Positions 37,515-47,323 of a stretch of DNA of 64,000 nt are shown in pieces. Source of the stretch: Pseudomonas inefficax (lineage in GTDB: Bacteria > Pseudomonadota > Gammaproteobacteria > Pseudomonadales > Pseudomonadaceae); contig NZ_OPYN01000074.1 in the NCBI RefSeq assembly GCF_900277125.1, positions 47,645-111,644 on the forward strand. Direction: 5' to 3'. Positions within the stretch are counted from its first letter, which is position 1. The number at the start of each line of letters is the position of its first letter. The notes below the pieces were generated by a model. That model had not been told where the DNA came from, did no database searches, and worked only from the letters and a program-made list of their open reading frames with translations. Both the position numbers and the translations under genes were made by a program.

Positions 37515-38477
37515 ATGAAAGTAATTTTGACGGGCGCGTCCGGTTTCGTCGGGGGGGCAGTACTGAAGGCGCTCAGTCGTAATGCAAACGTCGAAACAGT
37601 CGTCCCTTTGCGTTCACCATTGCGCCAGATGCCAGCTGGGGTTGTCAGTTACCCGATTGGCGACCTCACCGATGACCAGAGCGCGCAGTTGCTGGCCCAC
37701 CGTCCCGATGTGGTGGTGCACTGTGCATCGCGCGTGCACATCATGAGCGACACCGCCAGCGACCCGCTGGCAGAGTTTCGCCGCATCAACGTTGACGGTA
37801 CCTTGGCCTTCGCCCGCGCTGCCAGCGCGGCCGGTGCCCGCCGTTTCGTGTTCATCAGCTCTATCAAGGTCAATGGCGAGCAGACCCAGCCTGGCCAGGC
37901 CTATAGTGCCGATGACATGCCGCACCCGGTCGACCCCTACGGTATTTCCAAGCACGAGGCGGAGCAGGGGCTGCTGGCGCTGGGAGCGCAAACCGGTATG
38001 GAAATCGTCATCATCCGGCCGGTACTGGTGTATGGCCCGGGGGTGAAGGCCAACTTCCTCAGCATGATGCGCTGGCTTGACCGTGGCGTGCCGTTACCTT
38101 TTGGCGCCATTCACAACCGTCGCAGTCTGGTGGCGCTGGACAACGTGGTGGACCTGGTGCTGACCTGCATCGACCACCCGGCAGCGGCCAACCAGGTGTT
38201 TCTGGTCAGTGATGGCGAAGACCTGTCCACCACCGAACTGCTGGCGCGCATGGCCAGAGCCCTGGGCAAGCCGGCACGTCTGCTGCCGGTGCCGGCCTGG
38301 CTGTTGAGCAGCGGCGCCAAGGTACTGGGCAAGGGTTCGCTGTCCCAGCGCCTGTGTGGCTCGCTACAAGTAGACATCGATAAAACCTGTAAACTGCTCG
38401 ACTGGCGACCCCCGGTGCGGGTGGATGCGGCCCTGTTGGCAGCAGCCAGGTACTATCAGGAAAAAAACAATCAATGA
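37515..38477 (+). CDS. UDP-4-keto-sugar C4 reductase/epimerase, WbpV/WbpK-like
   Basis: 320 residues from ATG 37515; a GTG two codons earlier is possible. Extended SDR with ILTGASGFVGGAVL, VFISSIKVNGE and the catalytic DPYGISKHEAEQ. In P. aeruginosa O-antigen loci a reductase of this type (WbpV for D-QuiNAc, WbpK for D-FucNAc) lies directly before wbpL and wbpM and reduces the 4-keto product of WbpM. The same order here supports that role; QuiNAc versus FucNAc is undecided. The stop overlaps wbpL (ATGA). Confidence 0.85.
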   Translation: MKVILTGASGFVGGAVLKALSRNANVETVVPLRSPLRQMPAGVVSYPIGDLTDDQSAQLLAHRPDVVVHCASRVHIMSDTASDPLAEFRRINVDGTLAFARAASAAGARRFVFISSIKVNGEQTQPGQAYSADDMPHPVDPYGISKHEAEQGLLALGAQTGMEIVIIRPVLVYGPGVKANFLSMMRWLDRGVPLPFGAIHNRRSLVALDNVVDLVLTCIDHPAAANQVFLVSDGEDLSTTELLARMARALGKPARLLPVPAWLLSSGAKVLGKGSLSQRLCGSLQVDIDKTCKLLDWRPPVRVDAALLAAARYYQEKNNQ

Positions 38478-39493
38478 CGCTCTTTTGGGCTTTACCCACC
38501 GTACTGCTGCTGTCCTTGCTGATGACCGCCGGCCTGCGCCGCTACGCGCTGGCGCGAAGTGTCATCGACGTGCCTAATGCCCGCAGTTCGCACACTGTGC
38601 CTACGCCACGCGGTGGTGGTGTGGCGATCGTGGTGACTTTCCTGCTGGCTATTGTCGGTGTAATGCTCAGCGGAGCAGGGGAGAGCCGCACGCTGATGGC
38701 CCTGGGTGGCGGCGGTGCGCTGATCGCCATTATCGGTTTTATGGACGACCACGGTCACATTCCGGCTCGCTGGCGTCTGCTGGGGCATTTCATAGCCGCC
38801 ACCTGGATGCTGGTCTGGATGGGCGGGCTGCCGCCGCTCACTTTCTTTGGCTGGCAGGTGAATCTAGGTTGGCTGGGGGGCGTACTGGCCGCCGTATACC
38901 TGGTGTGGCTGCTGAACCTTTACAACTTCATGGACGGCATCGACGGCATTGCCAGCGTCGAAGCCATCACTGTGTGCCTGGGAGCGGCTTCGCTATACTC
39001 TTTGGCGGGCTTGGGGGGGCATGCCGTGCTGCCATTGCTGCTGGCCGCTGCGGTGGCCGGGTTCCTGTTCTGGAACTTCCCGCCGGCAAAAATCTTCATG
39101 GGTGACGCTGGCAGCGGCTTCCTCGGCATCGTCCTCGGAGGCCTGTCTTTGCATGCGGCCTGGTTGGCCCCGGAGCTGCTCTGGTGCTGGTTGATCCTGC
39201 TCGGGGTGTTCATCGTCGACGCAACCTATACCTTGGTGCGCCGCCTACTGCGCGGTGACAAGGTGTACGAGGCCCATCGCAGCCACGGCTATCAGTTCGC
39301 CTCGCGGCAATTCGGCAGGCACCTACCGGTAACGCTGGCGGTAGCCGCGCTGAACCTGTGCTGGTTGCTGCCGATAGCTTTTTGCGTTGCGCGGCTAGGC
39401 CTGGATGGCACAGTGGGCGTGTTGCTTGCCTATATCCCGCTGGTGCTGCTGGCGGTGCGCTTTCGCGCTGGCCAAATTGAAGAAAGACTTTAA
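38474..39493 (+). CDS. wbpL: WbpL, undecaprenyl-phosphate sugar-1-phosphate transferase
   Basis: 339 residues, about eleven hydrophobic helices. MraY/WecA family: RSSHTVPTPRGGG, the Mg-binding FMDDHGHIPARW, LLNLYNFMDGIDGIASVE, AKIFMGDAGSGFLG and the cytoplasmic HRSHGYQFASR loop. WbpL starts O-antigen synthesis in P. aeruginosa by moving FucNAc/QuiNAc-1-P (or GlcNAc-1-P) to undecaprenyl phosphate. It is preceded by the 4-reductase and followed by wbpM. Confidence 0.93.
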   Translation: MTLFWALPTVLLLSLLMTAGLRRYALARSVIDVPNARSSHTVPTPRGGGVAIVVTFLLAIVGVMLSGAGESRTLMALGGGGALIAIIGFMDDHGHIPARWRLLGHFIAATWMLVWMGGLPPLTFFGWQVNLGWLGGVLAAVYLVWLLNLYNFMDGIDGIASVEAITVCLGAASLYSLAGLGGHAVLPLLLAAAVAGFLFWNFPPAKIFMGDAGSGFLGIVLGGLSLHAAWLAPELLWCWLILLGVFIVDATYTLVRRLLRGDKVYEAHRSHGYQFASRQFGRHLPVTLAVAALNLCWLLPIAFCVARLGLDGTVGVLLAYIPLVLLAVRFRAGQIEERL

Positions 39494-39547
39494 GGTGATG
39501 TGAGCGACTTGATGTCAGGGAATTTCTGGAAACGTTTCAGAGGAGCG

Positions 39548-41551
39548 ATGGACAAGGTGCGCGCTAAACTGCTTGCTCTACCACGTAGATACAAACGCTT
39601 GCTGCAGGTAATGACCGATGTGGTCCTGATCTGGGCTGCCTTGTGGCTGGCGTTCGTGGTACGCCTTGGCATCGACGAGTTGGCCAACCCCATCCTCGAC
39701 CACGGCTGGCTGTTCCTCGTCGCGCCGATGGTAGGCATCCCTCTGTTCATCCGCTTTGGTCTGTACCGCGCGGTAATGCGCTACTTCGGCACTGACGCGT
39801 TGATTGCCATTACCAAGGCTGTAACCCTGTCCGCGCTGATTCTCGGTTTTATCATTTATTGGTCAAGCAACCATCAAAACGTAGTGCCACGCTCCATCAC
39901 CTTCAACTACTGGTGGCTGAGCCTGATCATGGTCGGCGGCCTTCGTCTGGCCATGCGCCAGTACTTTCTTGGCGACTGGTTTACCACCGCCGTGCAGCAC
40001 GTGCCCTTTACCAATACCAGCCGCGGCGACGGTTTGCCGCGGGTGGCCGTGTATGGTGCTGGTGGTGCCGGCAACCAATTGGTTGCAGCGTTGCGGTCCG
40101 ACCGAGCGCTGCGCCCGGTAGCGTTCATCGACGATGACCCGAGCATCACCGACAGGGTGATTGCAGGCCTGCAGGTGTACCGCCCTGACCAGTTGCAAGA
40201 CATGATTGATGCTACCGGCGCCCAGGAAATTCTGCTGGCCATACCATCCTCCACCCGCACCCGCCGCCGCGAGATCCTCAACTTCCTTGAAGGCTACCCG
40301 CTGCATGTGCGCAGTATCCCCAGCTTCATGGATCTGGCCAGCGGCAAAGTCAAGGTGGACGACATCCAGGAAGTGGACATTGCTGACTTGCTGGGTCGCG
40401 ATGCGGTGCCCGCTCAAGCCGACCTGCTGGAGCGCTGCATCGTCGAGCAGACCGTGATGGTGACCGGTGCTGGCGGCTCTATCGGCTCGGAGCTGTGCCG
40501 GCAGATTCTGGGCCAGGCGCCGAAGACCTTGCTGCTGTTCGAGCACAGCGAGTTCAACCTGTACAGCATCCTCTCCGAGCTTGAGCAGCGCATTGCCCGC
40601 GAGTCGCTGTCTGTGTGCCTGGTACCGATCCTGGGATCCGTCCGCAACCAGTCGCAACTGCTCGACATCATGAAAACGTGGCGGGTCGATACCGTCTACC
40701 ACGCCGCCGCCTACAAGCACGTGCCGATGGTAGAGCACAACATCGCCGAAGGCCTGATGAACAATGTCATCGGCACTCTGCACACAGCCCAGGCTGCGTT
40801 GCAGGCTGGCGTTGCCAACTTCGTGCTGATCTCCACCGACAAGGCCGTGCGCCCTACCAACGTGATGGGCAGCACCAAACGCTTGGCGGAAATGACCCTG
40901 CAAGCCCTTAGCCGCGAAGTGGCGCCAGTGCTGTTCGGCGACAGCGGCAATGTCTCCCAAGTGAACAAGACCCGCTTCACCATGGTCCGCTTCGGCAATG
41001 TGCTGGGTTCGTCGGGCTCGGTCATTCCGCTGTTCCACAAACAGATCAAGGCCGGCGGCCCGCTGACCGTCACCCACCCGAAGATCACCCGTTACTTCAT
41101 GACCATTCCCGAAGCAGCACAGCTGGTAATCCAGGCGGGTTCCATGGGCAAGGGCGGTGATGTATTCGTACTGGACATGGGCGAACCGGTGAAAATCGTG
41201 GAGCTGGCCGAAAAGATGATTCACCTGTCTGGTTTCAGTGTGCGCTCCGAGCGTAACCCGATGGGGGATATCGCCATCGAGTTCACCGGGTTGCGGCCAG
41301 GAGAAAAGCTCTATGAGGAACTGTTGATTGGCGATAATGTGATTGCCACCCGCCACCCGATGATCATGAGCGCCAACGAAGACTTCCTCTCTTGGGAAAC
41401 GCTCAAGGACACCCTGCGCCAGTTGCTGGCGGCAGTGGAGACCGATGATTTCGTGCGGGTAAGGCAGTTGCTGCGCGAAACCGTGAGCGGCTATTCACCG
41501 GAAGGCGAAATCGTGGACTGGATTTACCAGCAGCGACGCCTCGAACCCTGA
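39548..41551 (+). CDS. wbpM: WbpM, membrane UDP-GlcNAc 4,6-dehydratase
   Basis: 667 residues from ATG 39548, chosen because AGAGGAG precedes it and MDKVRAKLLALPRRYKR aligns with the start of P. aeruginosa WbpM (665 residues); GTG 39500 would add 16 residues. Four N-terminal membrane helices, a first Rossmann domain (VAVYGAGGAGNQLV) and a second catalytic one (VMVTGAGGSIGSELC). The SMK-type triad sits in LISTDKAVRPTNVMGSTKRLAE, with Met in place of Tyr. It forms UDP-2-acetamido-2,6-dideoxy-D-xylo-4-hexulose, the precursor of QuiNAc and FucNAc, and marks the conserved end of Pseudomonas O-antigen loci. Confidence 0.95.
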   Translation: MDKVRAKLLALPRRYKRLLQVMTDVVLIWAALWLAFVVRLGIDELANPILDHGWLFLVAPMVGIPLFIRFGLYRAVMRYFGTDALIAITKAVTLSALILGFIIYWSSNHQNVVPRSITFNYWWLSLIMVGGLRLAMRQYFLGDWFTTAVQHVPFTNTSRGDGLPRVAVYGAGGAGNQLVAALRSDRALRPVAFIDDDPSITDRVIAGLQVYRPDQLQDMIDATGAQEILLAIPSSTRTRRREILNFLEGYPLHVRSIPSFMDLASGKVKVDDIQEVDIADLLGRDAVPAQADLLERCIVEQTVMVTGAGGSIGSELCRQILGQAPKTLLLFEHSEFNLYSILSELEQRIARESLSVCLVPILGSVRNQSQLLDIMKTWRVDTVYHAAAYKHVPMVEHNIAEGLMNNVIGTLHTAQAALQAGVANFVLISTDKAVRPTNVMGSTKRLAEMTLQALSREVAPVLFGDSGNVSQVNKTRFTMVRFGNVLGSSGSVIPLFHKQIKAGGPLTVTHPKITRYFMTIPEAAQLVIQAGSMGKGGDVFVLDMGEPVKIVELAEKMIHLSGFSVRSERNPMGDIAIEFTGLRPGEKLYEELLIGDNVIATRHPMIMSANEDFLSWETLKDTLRQLLAAVETDDFVRVRQLLRETVSGYSPEGEIVDWIYQQRRLEP

Positions 41552-41560
41552 CCCATCGAA

Positions 41561-41600
41561 GTGCAACGCCAAAGCAGCCGCCAGCTGCCCGGCGTTGCAC
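41561..41600. repeat. Strong hairpin between wbpM and rmlC
   Basis: A perfect outer stem GTGCAACGCC / GGCGTTGCAC encloses an inner stem GCAGC / GCTGC. It starts 10 bases after the wbpM stop and lies about 50 bases before rmlC. No T-tract follows, so it may be an attenuator, Rho-dependent signal or mRNA stabiliser rather than a classical terminator. Confidence 0.6.
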
Positions 41601-41650
41601 GGCGCGCCCCCGAGGGCGGCCCGCCTGTATCCATTTTTCAAGGCAGTTCA

Positions 41651-42193
41651 ATGAAAGCAACACCCCTCGCAATACCTGAAGTCCTTCTGCTCGAGCCAAA
41701 CGTATTCACCGATGACCGCGGATTCTTCTTCGAAAGCTTCAACCACACGGTCTTCGAGCGCCTCGTACAGCGTCCCGTCAACTTCGTCCAGGACAACCAC
41801 TCCAGCTCGCGCCGGCATGTACTGCGCGGCCTGCATTACCAGGTACATCAACCTCAAGGCAAACTCGTAAGGGTAGTGGCCGGTGATGTGTTCGATGTCG
41901 CTGTAGACTTGCGCCGTTCTTCGCCTACTTTCGGCCACTGGGTCGGCGCCCGCCTTTCAGCGCACAACAAGCAGCAGATGTGGATCCCGGAGGGTTTCGC
42001 TCACGGTTTTGTCGTGTTGTCCGACCATGCGGAATTCCTGTACAAGACCACAGACTACTACGCCCCCCAATTCGAACGCTGCCTGGCCTGGAATGATCCC
42101 GCAGTTGGTATTCAATGGCCTGTCGAGCGACCGCTTCTCTCAGACAAGGACCAGAGTGGCAAAGCGCTGCAGGACCTGGAATGCTTTGATTGA
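41651..42193 (+). CDS. rmlC: RmlC, dTDP-4-dehydrorhamnose 3,5-epimerase
   Basis: 180 residues from ATG 41651, the usual family length; a longer in-frame extension runs through the hairpin upstream. Cupin fold with the catalytic His in RRHVLRGLHYQVH, FDVAVDLRRSSPTFG, and the Tyr-containing YKTTDYYAP. It double-epimerises dTDP-4-keto-6-deoxyglucose. First gene of rmlCBDA. Confidence 0.96.
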   Translation: MKATPLAIPEVLLLEPNVFTDDRGFFFESFNHTVFERLVQRPVNFVQDNHSSSRRHVLRGLHYQVHQPQGKLVRVVAGDVFDVAVDLRRSSPTFGHWVGARLSAHNKQQMWIPEGFAHGFVVLSDHAEFLYKTTDYYAPQFERCLAWNDPAVGIQWPVERPLLSDKDQSGKALQDLECFD

Positions 42194-42237
42194 GCGACCA
42201 GCCCACGCAGGGAGGGGGCACGACGATATCATCTTCG

Positions 42238-42259
42238 CGCTCGGCAGCAGCGCCGAGCG
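42238..42259. repeat. Hairpin between rmlC and rmlB
   Basis: A perfect 8-bp stem CGCTCGGC / GCCGAGCG with the loop AGCAGC. It is the only marked structure in the 118-base gap; a TAGAAT a few bases after it could be a -10 box for rmlB, unproven. Confidence 0.5.
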
Positions 42260-42311
42260 GCTAGAATCCAGAAGATGGAAGAGCAGACATTGACAGCGGA
42301 AGCAGACGAAC

Positions 42312-43382
42312 ATGACCATTCTGGTAACCGGCGGTGCAGGCTTTATCGGCGCGAACTTCGTGCTGGACTGGCTGGCCGACAATGACGAGGCCGTGGTCAA
42401 CCTCGACAAACTCACCTACGCAGGCAACCTGCAGACCCTGTGCAGCCTGCAAGGCGACCAGCGCCACATCTTCGTGCACGGCGACATCGGTGATTCCGAG
42501 CTGGTTGCCCATTTGCTGCAGGAGCACCAGCCGCGCGCCATCGTCAACTTTGCCGCCGAGTCGCATGTCGATCGCTCGATCCACGGCCCGGAAGACTTCA
42601 TCGAAACCAACATCGTCGGTACCTTCCGCCTGCTGGAAGCCGTACGCGCCTACTGGGGTGGCCTGGATGAGCAGGCGCGCCAGGCGTTTCGCTTCCTGCA
42701 CGTGTCCACCGACGAAGTGTACGGTTCGCTGGCCGCCGGCGAACCGGCTTTCACCGAAACCCACCAGTACCAGCCCAACAGCCCGTACTCGGCCAGCAAG
42801 GCCGCCAGCGACCACTTGGTGCGCTCGTACCACCACACCTACGGCCTGCCGGTGCTGACCACCAACTGCTCGAACAACTACGGCCCTTATCACTTCCCGG
42901 AAAAGCTCATCCCGCTGATGATCGTCAACGCCCTGGCCGGCAAACCGCTGCCGGTGTACGGCGACGGCCAGCAGATTCGCGACTGGCTGTACGTCAAGGA
43001 CCACTGCAGCGCCATCCGCCGCGTGCTCGAAGCCGGCAAGACCGGCGAGGTGTACAACGTGGGCGGCTGGAACGAAAAGCCCAACCTGGAAATCGTCAAC
43101 CGCGTGTGCGCCCTGCTGGATGAACTGCGCCCCCGCGCCGACGGCAAGCCCTACGCCGAGCAGATCACCTATGTGACCGACCGCCCCGGCCATGACCGCC
43201 GCTACGCCATCGACGCCCGCAAGCTTGAGCGCGAACTGGGCTGGAAGCCTGCCGAAACCTTCGAAACCGGCATTCGCAAGACCGTGGCCTGGTACCTCGA
43301 CAACCAGGAGTGGGTGCAAAACGTACAGTCCGGCAGCTACCGCGACTGGGTCGAGAAAAACTACGCAGGGCGCTCGGCATGA
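42312..43382 (+). CDS. rmlB: RmlB, dTDP-glucose 4,6-dehydratase
   Basis: 356 residues. [16 protein letters not shown] for [17 protein letters not shown], the catalytic STDEVYGS (Asp-Glu pair) and [13 protein letters not shown] for YxxxK. It makes dTDP-4-keto-6-deoxyglucose, the first committed step after RmlA. The stop overlaps rmlD (ATGA). Confidence 0.97.
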   Translation: MTILVTGGAGFIGANFVLDWLADNDEAVVNLDKLTYAGNLQTLCSLQGDQRHIFVHGDIGDSELVAHLLQEHQPRAIVNFAAESHVDRSIHGPEDFIETNIVGTFRLLEAVRAYWGGLDEQARQAFRFLHVSTDEVYGSLAAGEPAFTETHQYQPNSPYSASKAASDHLVRSYHHTYGLPVLTTNCSNNYGPYHFPEKLIPLMIVNALAGKPLPVYGDGQQIRDWLYVKDHCSAIRRVLEAGKTGEVYNVGGWNEKPNLEIVNRVCALLDELRPRADGKPYAEQITYVTDRPGHDRRYAIDARKLERELGWKPAETFETGIRKTVAWYLDNQEWVQNVQSGSYRDWVEKNYAGRSA

Positions 43383-44275
43383 AGATTCTGCTACTGGGCA
43401 AGGACGGCCAGGTAGGTTGGGAACTGCAGCGCAGCCTGGCCCCGCTGGGCCAGGTGCTGGCGCTCAATTCCAGCAGCCAGGCACACTGCGGGGACCTGGC
43501 CAACCTACCGGGCCTGGCCGAAACAGTGCGCGCCTACGCCCCCGATGTAATCGTCAACGCCGCCGCCTACACTGCCGTGGACAAGGCGGAAAGCGACCGC
43601 GAACAAGCCTTCAAGGTAAACGCCGAGGCCGTGGGCGTGCTGGCCCGCGCCGCCGCCGATTACGGCGCACTGCTGGTGCATTACTCCACCGATTATGTGT
43701 TCCCGGGGCAGGGCACCCAGGCCTGGCGCGAAGACGACGCCGTCGGCCCGCTGAATGCCTATGGCGAAAGCAAGCTGGCCGGTGAACAGGCCATCCAGGC
43801 CGCCGGCTGCCAGAACCTGATCTTCCGCACCTGCTGGGTGTATGCCGCACGCGGCAACAACTTTGCAAAGACCATGCTGCGCCTGGCTGCGGAGCGCGAC
43901 AGCCTGGGCGTGATCGACGACCAGCACGGCGCCCCGACCGGTGCCGAACTGATCGCCGACATCACCGCCCACGCCATCACCGCCACCCGTCGCGATCCGG
44001 CCCTGGCCGGCCTGTACCACCTGGCGGCGGCCGGCGAAACCACCTGGTGCGGCTACGCCCGTTACGTGCTGGAGCAGGCAGCGGCCCTGGGTGTGCCATT
44101 GAAAGCCCACGCCGAACAGGTCAACCCATTAGCCACCGATGCCTACCCGACCCCGGCCAAGCGGCCGGCCAACTCGCGTCTGGACACCCATAAACTGAAG
44201 CAAGCCTTTGCCCTGACCCTGCCAGACTGGCGCCTGGGTGTGGCTCGCATGCTTACGGAAATACACGAGAAATGA
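43379..44275 (+). CDS. rmlD: RmlD, dTDP-4-dehydrorhamnose reductase
   Basis: 298 residues from ATG 43379, overlapping rmlB; the upstream open frame is a shadow of rml[15 protein letters not shown] for cofactor, [20 protein letters not shown] and [11 protein letters not shown]. It gives dTDP-L-rhamnose in the last step. Compare the RmlD-family protein at 25034-25894, which serves a UDP-sugar. Confidence 0.96.
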   Translation: MKILLLGKDGQVGWELQRSLAPLGQVLALNSSSQAHCGDLANLPGLAETVRAYAPDVIVNAAAYTAVDKAESDREQAFKVNAEAVGVLARAAADYGALLVHYSTDYVFPGQGTQAWREDDAVGPLNAYGESKLAGEQAIQAAGCQNLIFRTCWVYAARGNNFAKTMLRLAAERDSLGVIDDQHGAPTGAELIADITAHAITATRRDPALAGLYHLAAAGETTWCGYARYVLEQAAALGVPLKAHAEQVNPLATDAYPTPAKRPANSRLDTHKLKQAFALTLPDWRLGVARMLTEIHEK

Positions 44276-44278
44276 CCA

Positions 44279-45160
44279 ATGAAGCGTAAAGGCATCATTC
44301 TGGCGGGCGGGTCGGGTACCCGTCTGCACCCCGCGACCCTGGCTATTTCCAAGCAACTGCTGCCGGTTTACGACAAGCCGATGATCTACTACCCGCTGAC
44401 CACCCTGATGCTGGCGGGCATTCATGACATTCTGATCATTTCCACACCGCAGGACACGCCACGCTTCGAGCAGCTGCTAGGTGACGGCCACTGCTGGGGC
44501 ATCAATATCACCTATGCCGTGCAACCGTCCCCCGACGGCCTGGCCCAGGCTTTTTTGATTGGTGAAGCGTTCATTGGCGGCGCACCTACCGCATTGGTGC
44601 TAGGTGACAATATCTATTACGGCCACGACTTCCAGCAGTTGCTGTCCAGCGCCATGGACCGGCAGGGCAGTGCAAGCGTATTTGCCTACCACGTACAAGA
44701 CCCTGAACGTTACGGTGTGGTTGAGTTCGACGAGCAGGGCAAAGCCATCAGTCTGGAAGAAAAGCCGGCCAAACCCAAGTCCAACTATGCCGTTACCGGT
44801 TTGTACTTCTACGACAACGATGTGATCGAAATTGCCAAGGGCATCCGGCCGTCTGCCCGGGGCGAGCTGGAAATTACCGATGTGAATCGCGCCTACCTGG
44901 AGCAGGGCCGATTGTCGGTTGAGATCATGGGGCGCGGGTATGCCTGGCTCGATACCGGGACGCATGACTCGTTGCTCGAGGCGAGTGGGTATATCGCGAC
45001 CATTGAGCGGCGGCAGGGGTTGAAGGTGGCTTGCCCGGAAGAGGTGGCGTACAGGCAGGGGTGGATTGGGGCGGAGCAGTTGCTGAAGTTGGCGGAGCCG
45101 TTGGCTAAGAATGGGTATGGGCAGTATTTGAAGAGGTTGGTGGGGGATAGGGTTTATTGA
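44279..45160 (+). CDS. rmlA: RmlA, glucose-1-phosphate thymidylyltransferase
   Basis: 293 residues. The nucleotidyl-transfer loop [41 protein letters not shown] and the regulatory [16 protein letters not shown]. It makes dTDP-glucose and is normally feedback-inhibited by dTDP-rhamnose. The last ~60 codons (from about 44980) switch to GGG, TTG and AAG-rich codon use, unlike the first part. It converges with the minus-strand operon. Confidence 0.96.
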   Translation: MKRKGIILAGGSGTRLHPATLAISKQLLPVYDKPMIYYPLTTLMLAGIHDILIISTPQDTPRFEQLLGDGHCWGINITYAVQPSPDGLAQAFLIGEAFIGGAPTALVLGDNIYYGHDFQQLLSSAMDRQGSASVFAYHVQDPERYGVVEFDEQGKAISLEEKPAKPKSNYAVTGLYFYDNDVIEIAKGIRPSARGELEITDVNRAYLEQGRLSVEIMGRGYAWLDTGTHDSLLEASGYIATIERRQGLKVACPEEVAYRQGWIGAEQLLKLAEPLAKNGYGQYLKRLVGDRVY

Positions 45161-45284
45161 TAGGTTTTTTGGCCTTTACCCTTGAGGTGGAAGGCTTTTG
45201 GAACTTCAGATTTTACGTAAATCAAGAATCCCTAAATCAAATGTTCTTGATAAACGAAGCTTGTCAGCAAGTCGGAGGTTCTTA

Positions 45285-45321
45285 CTTCCGACCCGCCGCC
45301 AGTATTTGGGTGGGTCGGAAG
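45285..45321. repeat. Hairpin in the convergent gap after rmlA
   Basis: A perfect 10-bp stem CTTCCGACCC / GGGTCGGAAG with a 17-base loop; GTCGGA at 45271 offers a competing partner. It lies between convergent rmlA and the SGNH acyltransferase and may end transcripts from both sides, although it lacks a T-tract. Confidence 0.5.
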
Positions 45322-45352
45322 CTCTGGGGTGATAAAAACAGAATGTTTAGAA

Positions 45353-47323
45353 TTATTGAGTGCTATTCCTGCCTAGCTGTTGTGCTTTTGAGGCCAGGGC
45401 GGCAATAGGCTGCGGCAAGGTTCCGGTCTTAATAACCTCTCGGCCAATGAGTTCCGATCCAATCATGCTCAGGTGGCCACGATCATAGTAAAGCAGCGCG
45501 CCATCCTTATAGGCAGAGCAAACTCCGCTTTTGCAAACTTGATCCCTGACGCCAAAAGTGCTGACATTCGGATATCGGTCCGCCAATTCTACGAGAAAGG
45601 CATTTGTTTTGCTATCCGATGTCGACGCGAAGATGGCTTTTGAAACGCAATCCATACCAGGGAAGCGGATAGCTTTGGCACTGCACATGCGATCGAGCTC
45701 TTCAAACACAGGAACGTTCAAGGCGATGAGCACTTGGTTACCGTTGCTGGCCAATTCGGCAATAGTCTTCTCGAACTGTGCCTGCCCATTCGCTTTTGCG
45801 TAGTTATCCCAAGCTGCACCAATGATCACAGTGCGATAGTTTTTTGACTCGGCAAACGCTTTGTTATTGAATTCTTGGCACGATTGCTGTTGAGCCGAAG
45901 GTACCAAGCCTTTTAGCTCGCGGACCGGCGGGCAGGAGGAGTGTGAGATATTACGGAGAGCGAAGTGAGAGTTTTCTGCTACAACCTTTAAGTAGCCCAC
46001 ATAGTGGGCTGCATTGGAGTCGCCCCACAGCAGCGTCTCGGCCGGCGTCGACTTATCACCGATCAGGCATCGATCTTGAGTCCATAACTCTGGATCATTC
46101 TTGAACATTTGGCAATTGAACGGGAACTTACTTGCTGCTTTCGTGTTGAAATCATGCTGATTCAGTTGCGCGAGATACACTTTGCCAGAAGCTGTGGACC
46201 ATAGCCCTTTATTTTGGACCAGAACATAGCTCACGGCAATAACTGCAAGGCTTGTTGCAAAGATCGGAGTTGCTTTAGTGATTAGCCATCGCGGCGAATG
46301 CGATCGGAAGGGGGTTTCGATCAGACGGTAGGTGAGTTCGGTCAGTCCCCACATTAGCAGAGCACAGGTGATGCCCCCGGCCAGAGTGGGCTCTCCGTAG
46401 GCATAACGATAGAAAGCCAGCACCGGCCAGTGCCAGAGGTAGAGGGAGAACGAACGGAAGCCAATTTTCCGAGCAATAGGGTTTGCGAGAATTTTAGGAA
46501 GCAGGCCAGCCTGATTGGATCCCCCAAGAATCAAAAGGGCCGCACCAACCGATGGGATGATAGAGCGAATGCCAGGGAATCCTCCTTTCTCATCGAGCAT
46601 GACTAGTGACACAGCGATGAGCGCTAGGCCCACGAAGCTGGCAACATTCGCCACAGCAGTGCTAACACGGCGAGAATCCTGCCACAGGAAAAGCAATGCG
46701 CCGATCAGCAATTCGCCTGCACGAGAAGGCAGCATATAGTAGGCAAATGATGGTTCTCGAGTTACGTAGTATTCGCTTACCGCGAACGAGGCGATCGCGA
46801 TAATCACAGCGCTGGCCGCAAGCAAGCGCTTACCACCCAGTTTCATGGCAATGATCATCAGGGCTGGCCACACTAGGTAAAACTGCTCTTCAACACCCAA
46901 AGACCACATGTGTAGTAGGGGCACGGTTTCAGAGGATGGCGCGAAATAGCTGGTGTCCAGGAATAGCCAGAAGTAGATGTTCGCGGCTGAAAGTGCAGCA
47001 GCGATGGAGGAACCCGATAGATCTTTAACATCGGCCGGCATCATCAGCAGAGATCCAGTGATTAGCGTAATAGCTGTGACGAAGATCGCCGCCGGTAAGA
47101 TTCGACGCACCCGGCGACCATAGAAGTCAGCGAATGAGAAACTCGGGCCGTTGCCATAGATGATTCCAGTGATCAGGAACCCGGAAATGACGAAGAACGC
47201 GTCTACACCGACAAAACCGCCGGGTAGCCATTGCTTGTTGAAGTGGAAGAGTGTTACAGCCAAGACGGCCAGTGCCCTCAGTCCATCGATGTCTGGGCGA
47301 TAGGCTAATTTCTTACTATGCAT
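45353..47323 (-). CDS. Acyltransferase-3 / SGNH fusion, OafA-type O-acyltransferase
   Basis: 656 residues. The N-terminal ~360 residues are an acyltransferase-3 membrane domain (RPDIDGLRALAVLAVTLFHF, GVDAFFVISGFLITGII, RRVRRILPAA, LYLWHWPVLAFYRY). The C-terminal part is an extracytoplasmic SGNH domain with LLWGDSNAAHYVG (catalytic Ser) and the Asp/His-type GHLSMIGSELIG block. Such proteins carry acetyl groups across the membrane and O-acetylate surface polysaccharide. It is the last gene of the minus-strand operon and overlaps the remnant of another acyltransferase by 19 bases. Confidence 0.92.
   Translation of the reverse strand: MHSKKLAYRPDIDGLRALAVLAVTLFHFNKQWLPGGFVGVDAFFVISGFLITGIIYGNGPSFSFADFYGRRVRRILPAAIFVTAITLITGSLLMMPADVKDLSGSSIAAALSAANIYFWLFLDTSYFAPSSETVPLLHMWSLGVEEQFYLVWPALMIIAMKLGGKRLLAASAVIIAIASFAVSEYYVTREPSFAYYMLPSRAGELLIGALLFLWQDSRRVSTAVANVASFVGLALIAVSLVMLDEKGGFPGIRSIIPSVGAALLILGGSNQAGLLPKILANPIARKIGFRSFSLYLWHWPVLAFYRYAYGEPTLAGGITCALLMWGLTELTYRLIETPFRSHSPRWLITKATPIFATSLAVIAVSYVLVQNKGLWSTASGKVYLAQLNQHDFNTKAASKFPFNCQMFKNDPELWTQDRCLIGDKSTPAETLLWGDSNAAHYVGYLKVVAENSHFALRNISHSSCPPVRELKGLVPSAQQQSCQEFNNKAFAESKNYRTVIIGAAWDNYAKANGQAQFEKTIAELASNGNQVLIALNVPVFEELDRMCSAKAIRFPGMDCVSKAIFASTSDSKTNAFLVELADRYPNVSTFGVRDQVCKSGVCSAYKDGALLYYDRGHLSMIGSELIGREVIKTGTLPQPIAALASKAQQLGRNSTQ

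Noticed and set aside
41561..41650. Upstream extension of rmlC by 30 codons
   Set aside because: It would start inside the strong hairpin and make the protein longer than the family; ATG 41651 gives normal length.
45157..45408. Plus-strand frame of 83 codons after rmlA
   Set aside because: It overlaps the 3' end of the SGNH acyltransferase on the other strand, has no family features and runs through a hairpin; it looks like chance.
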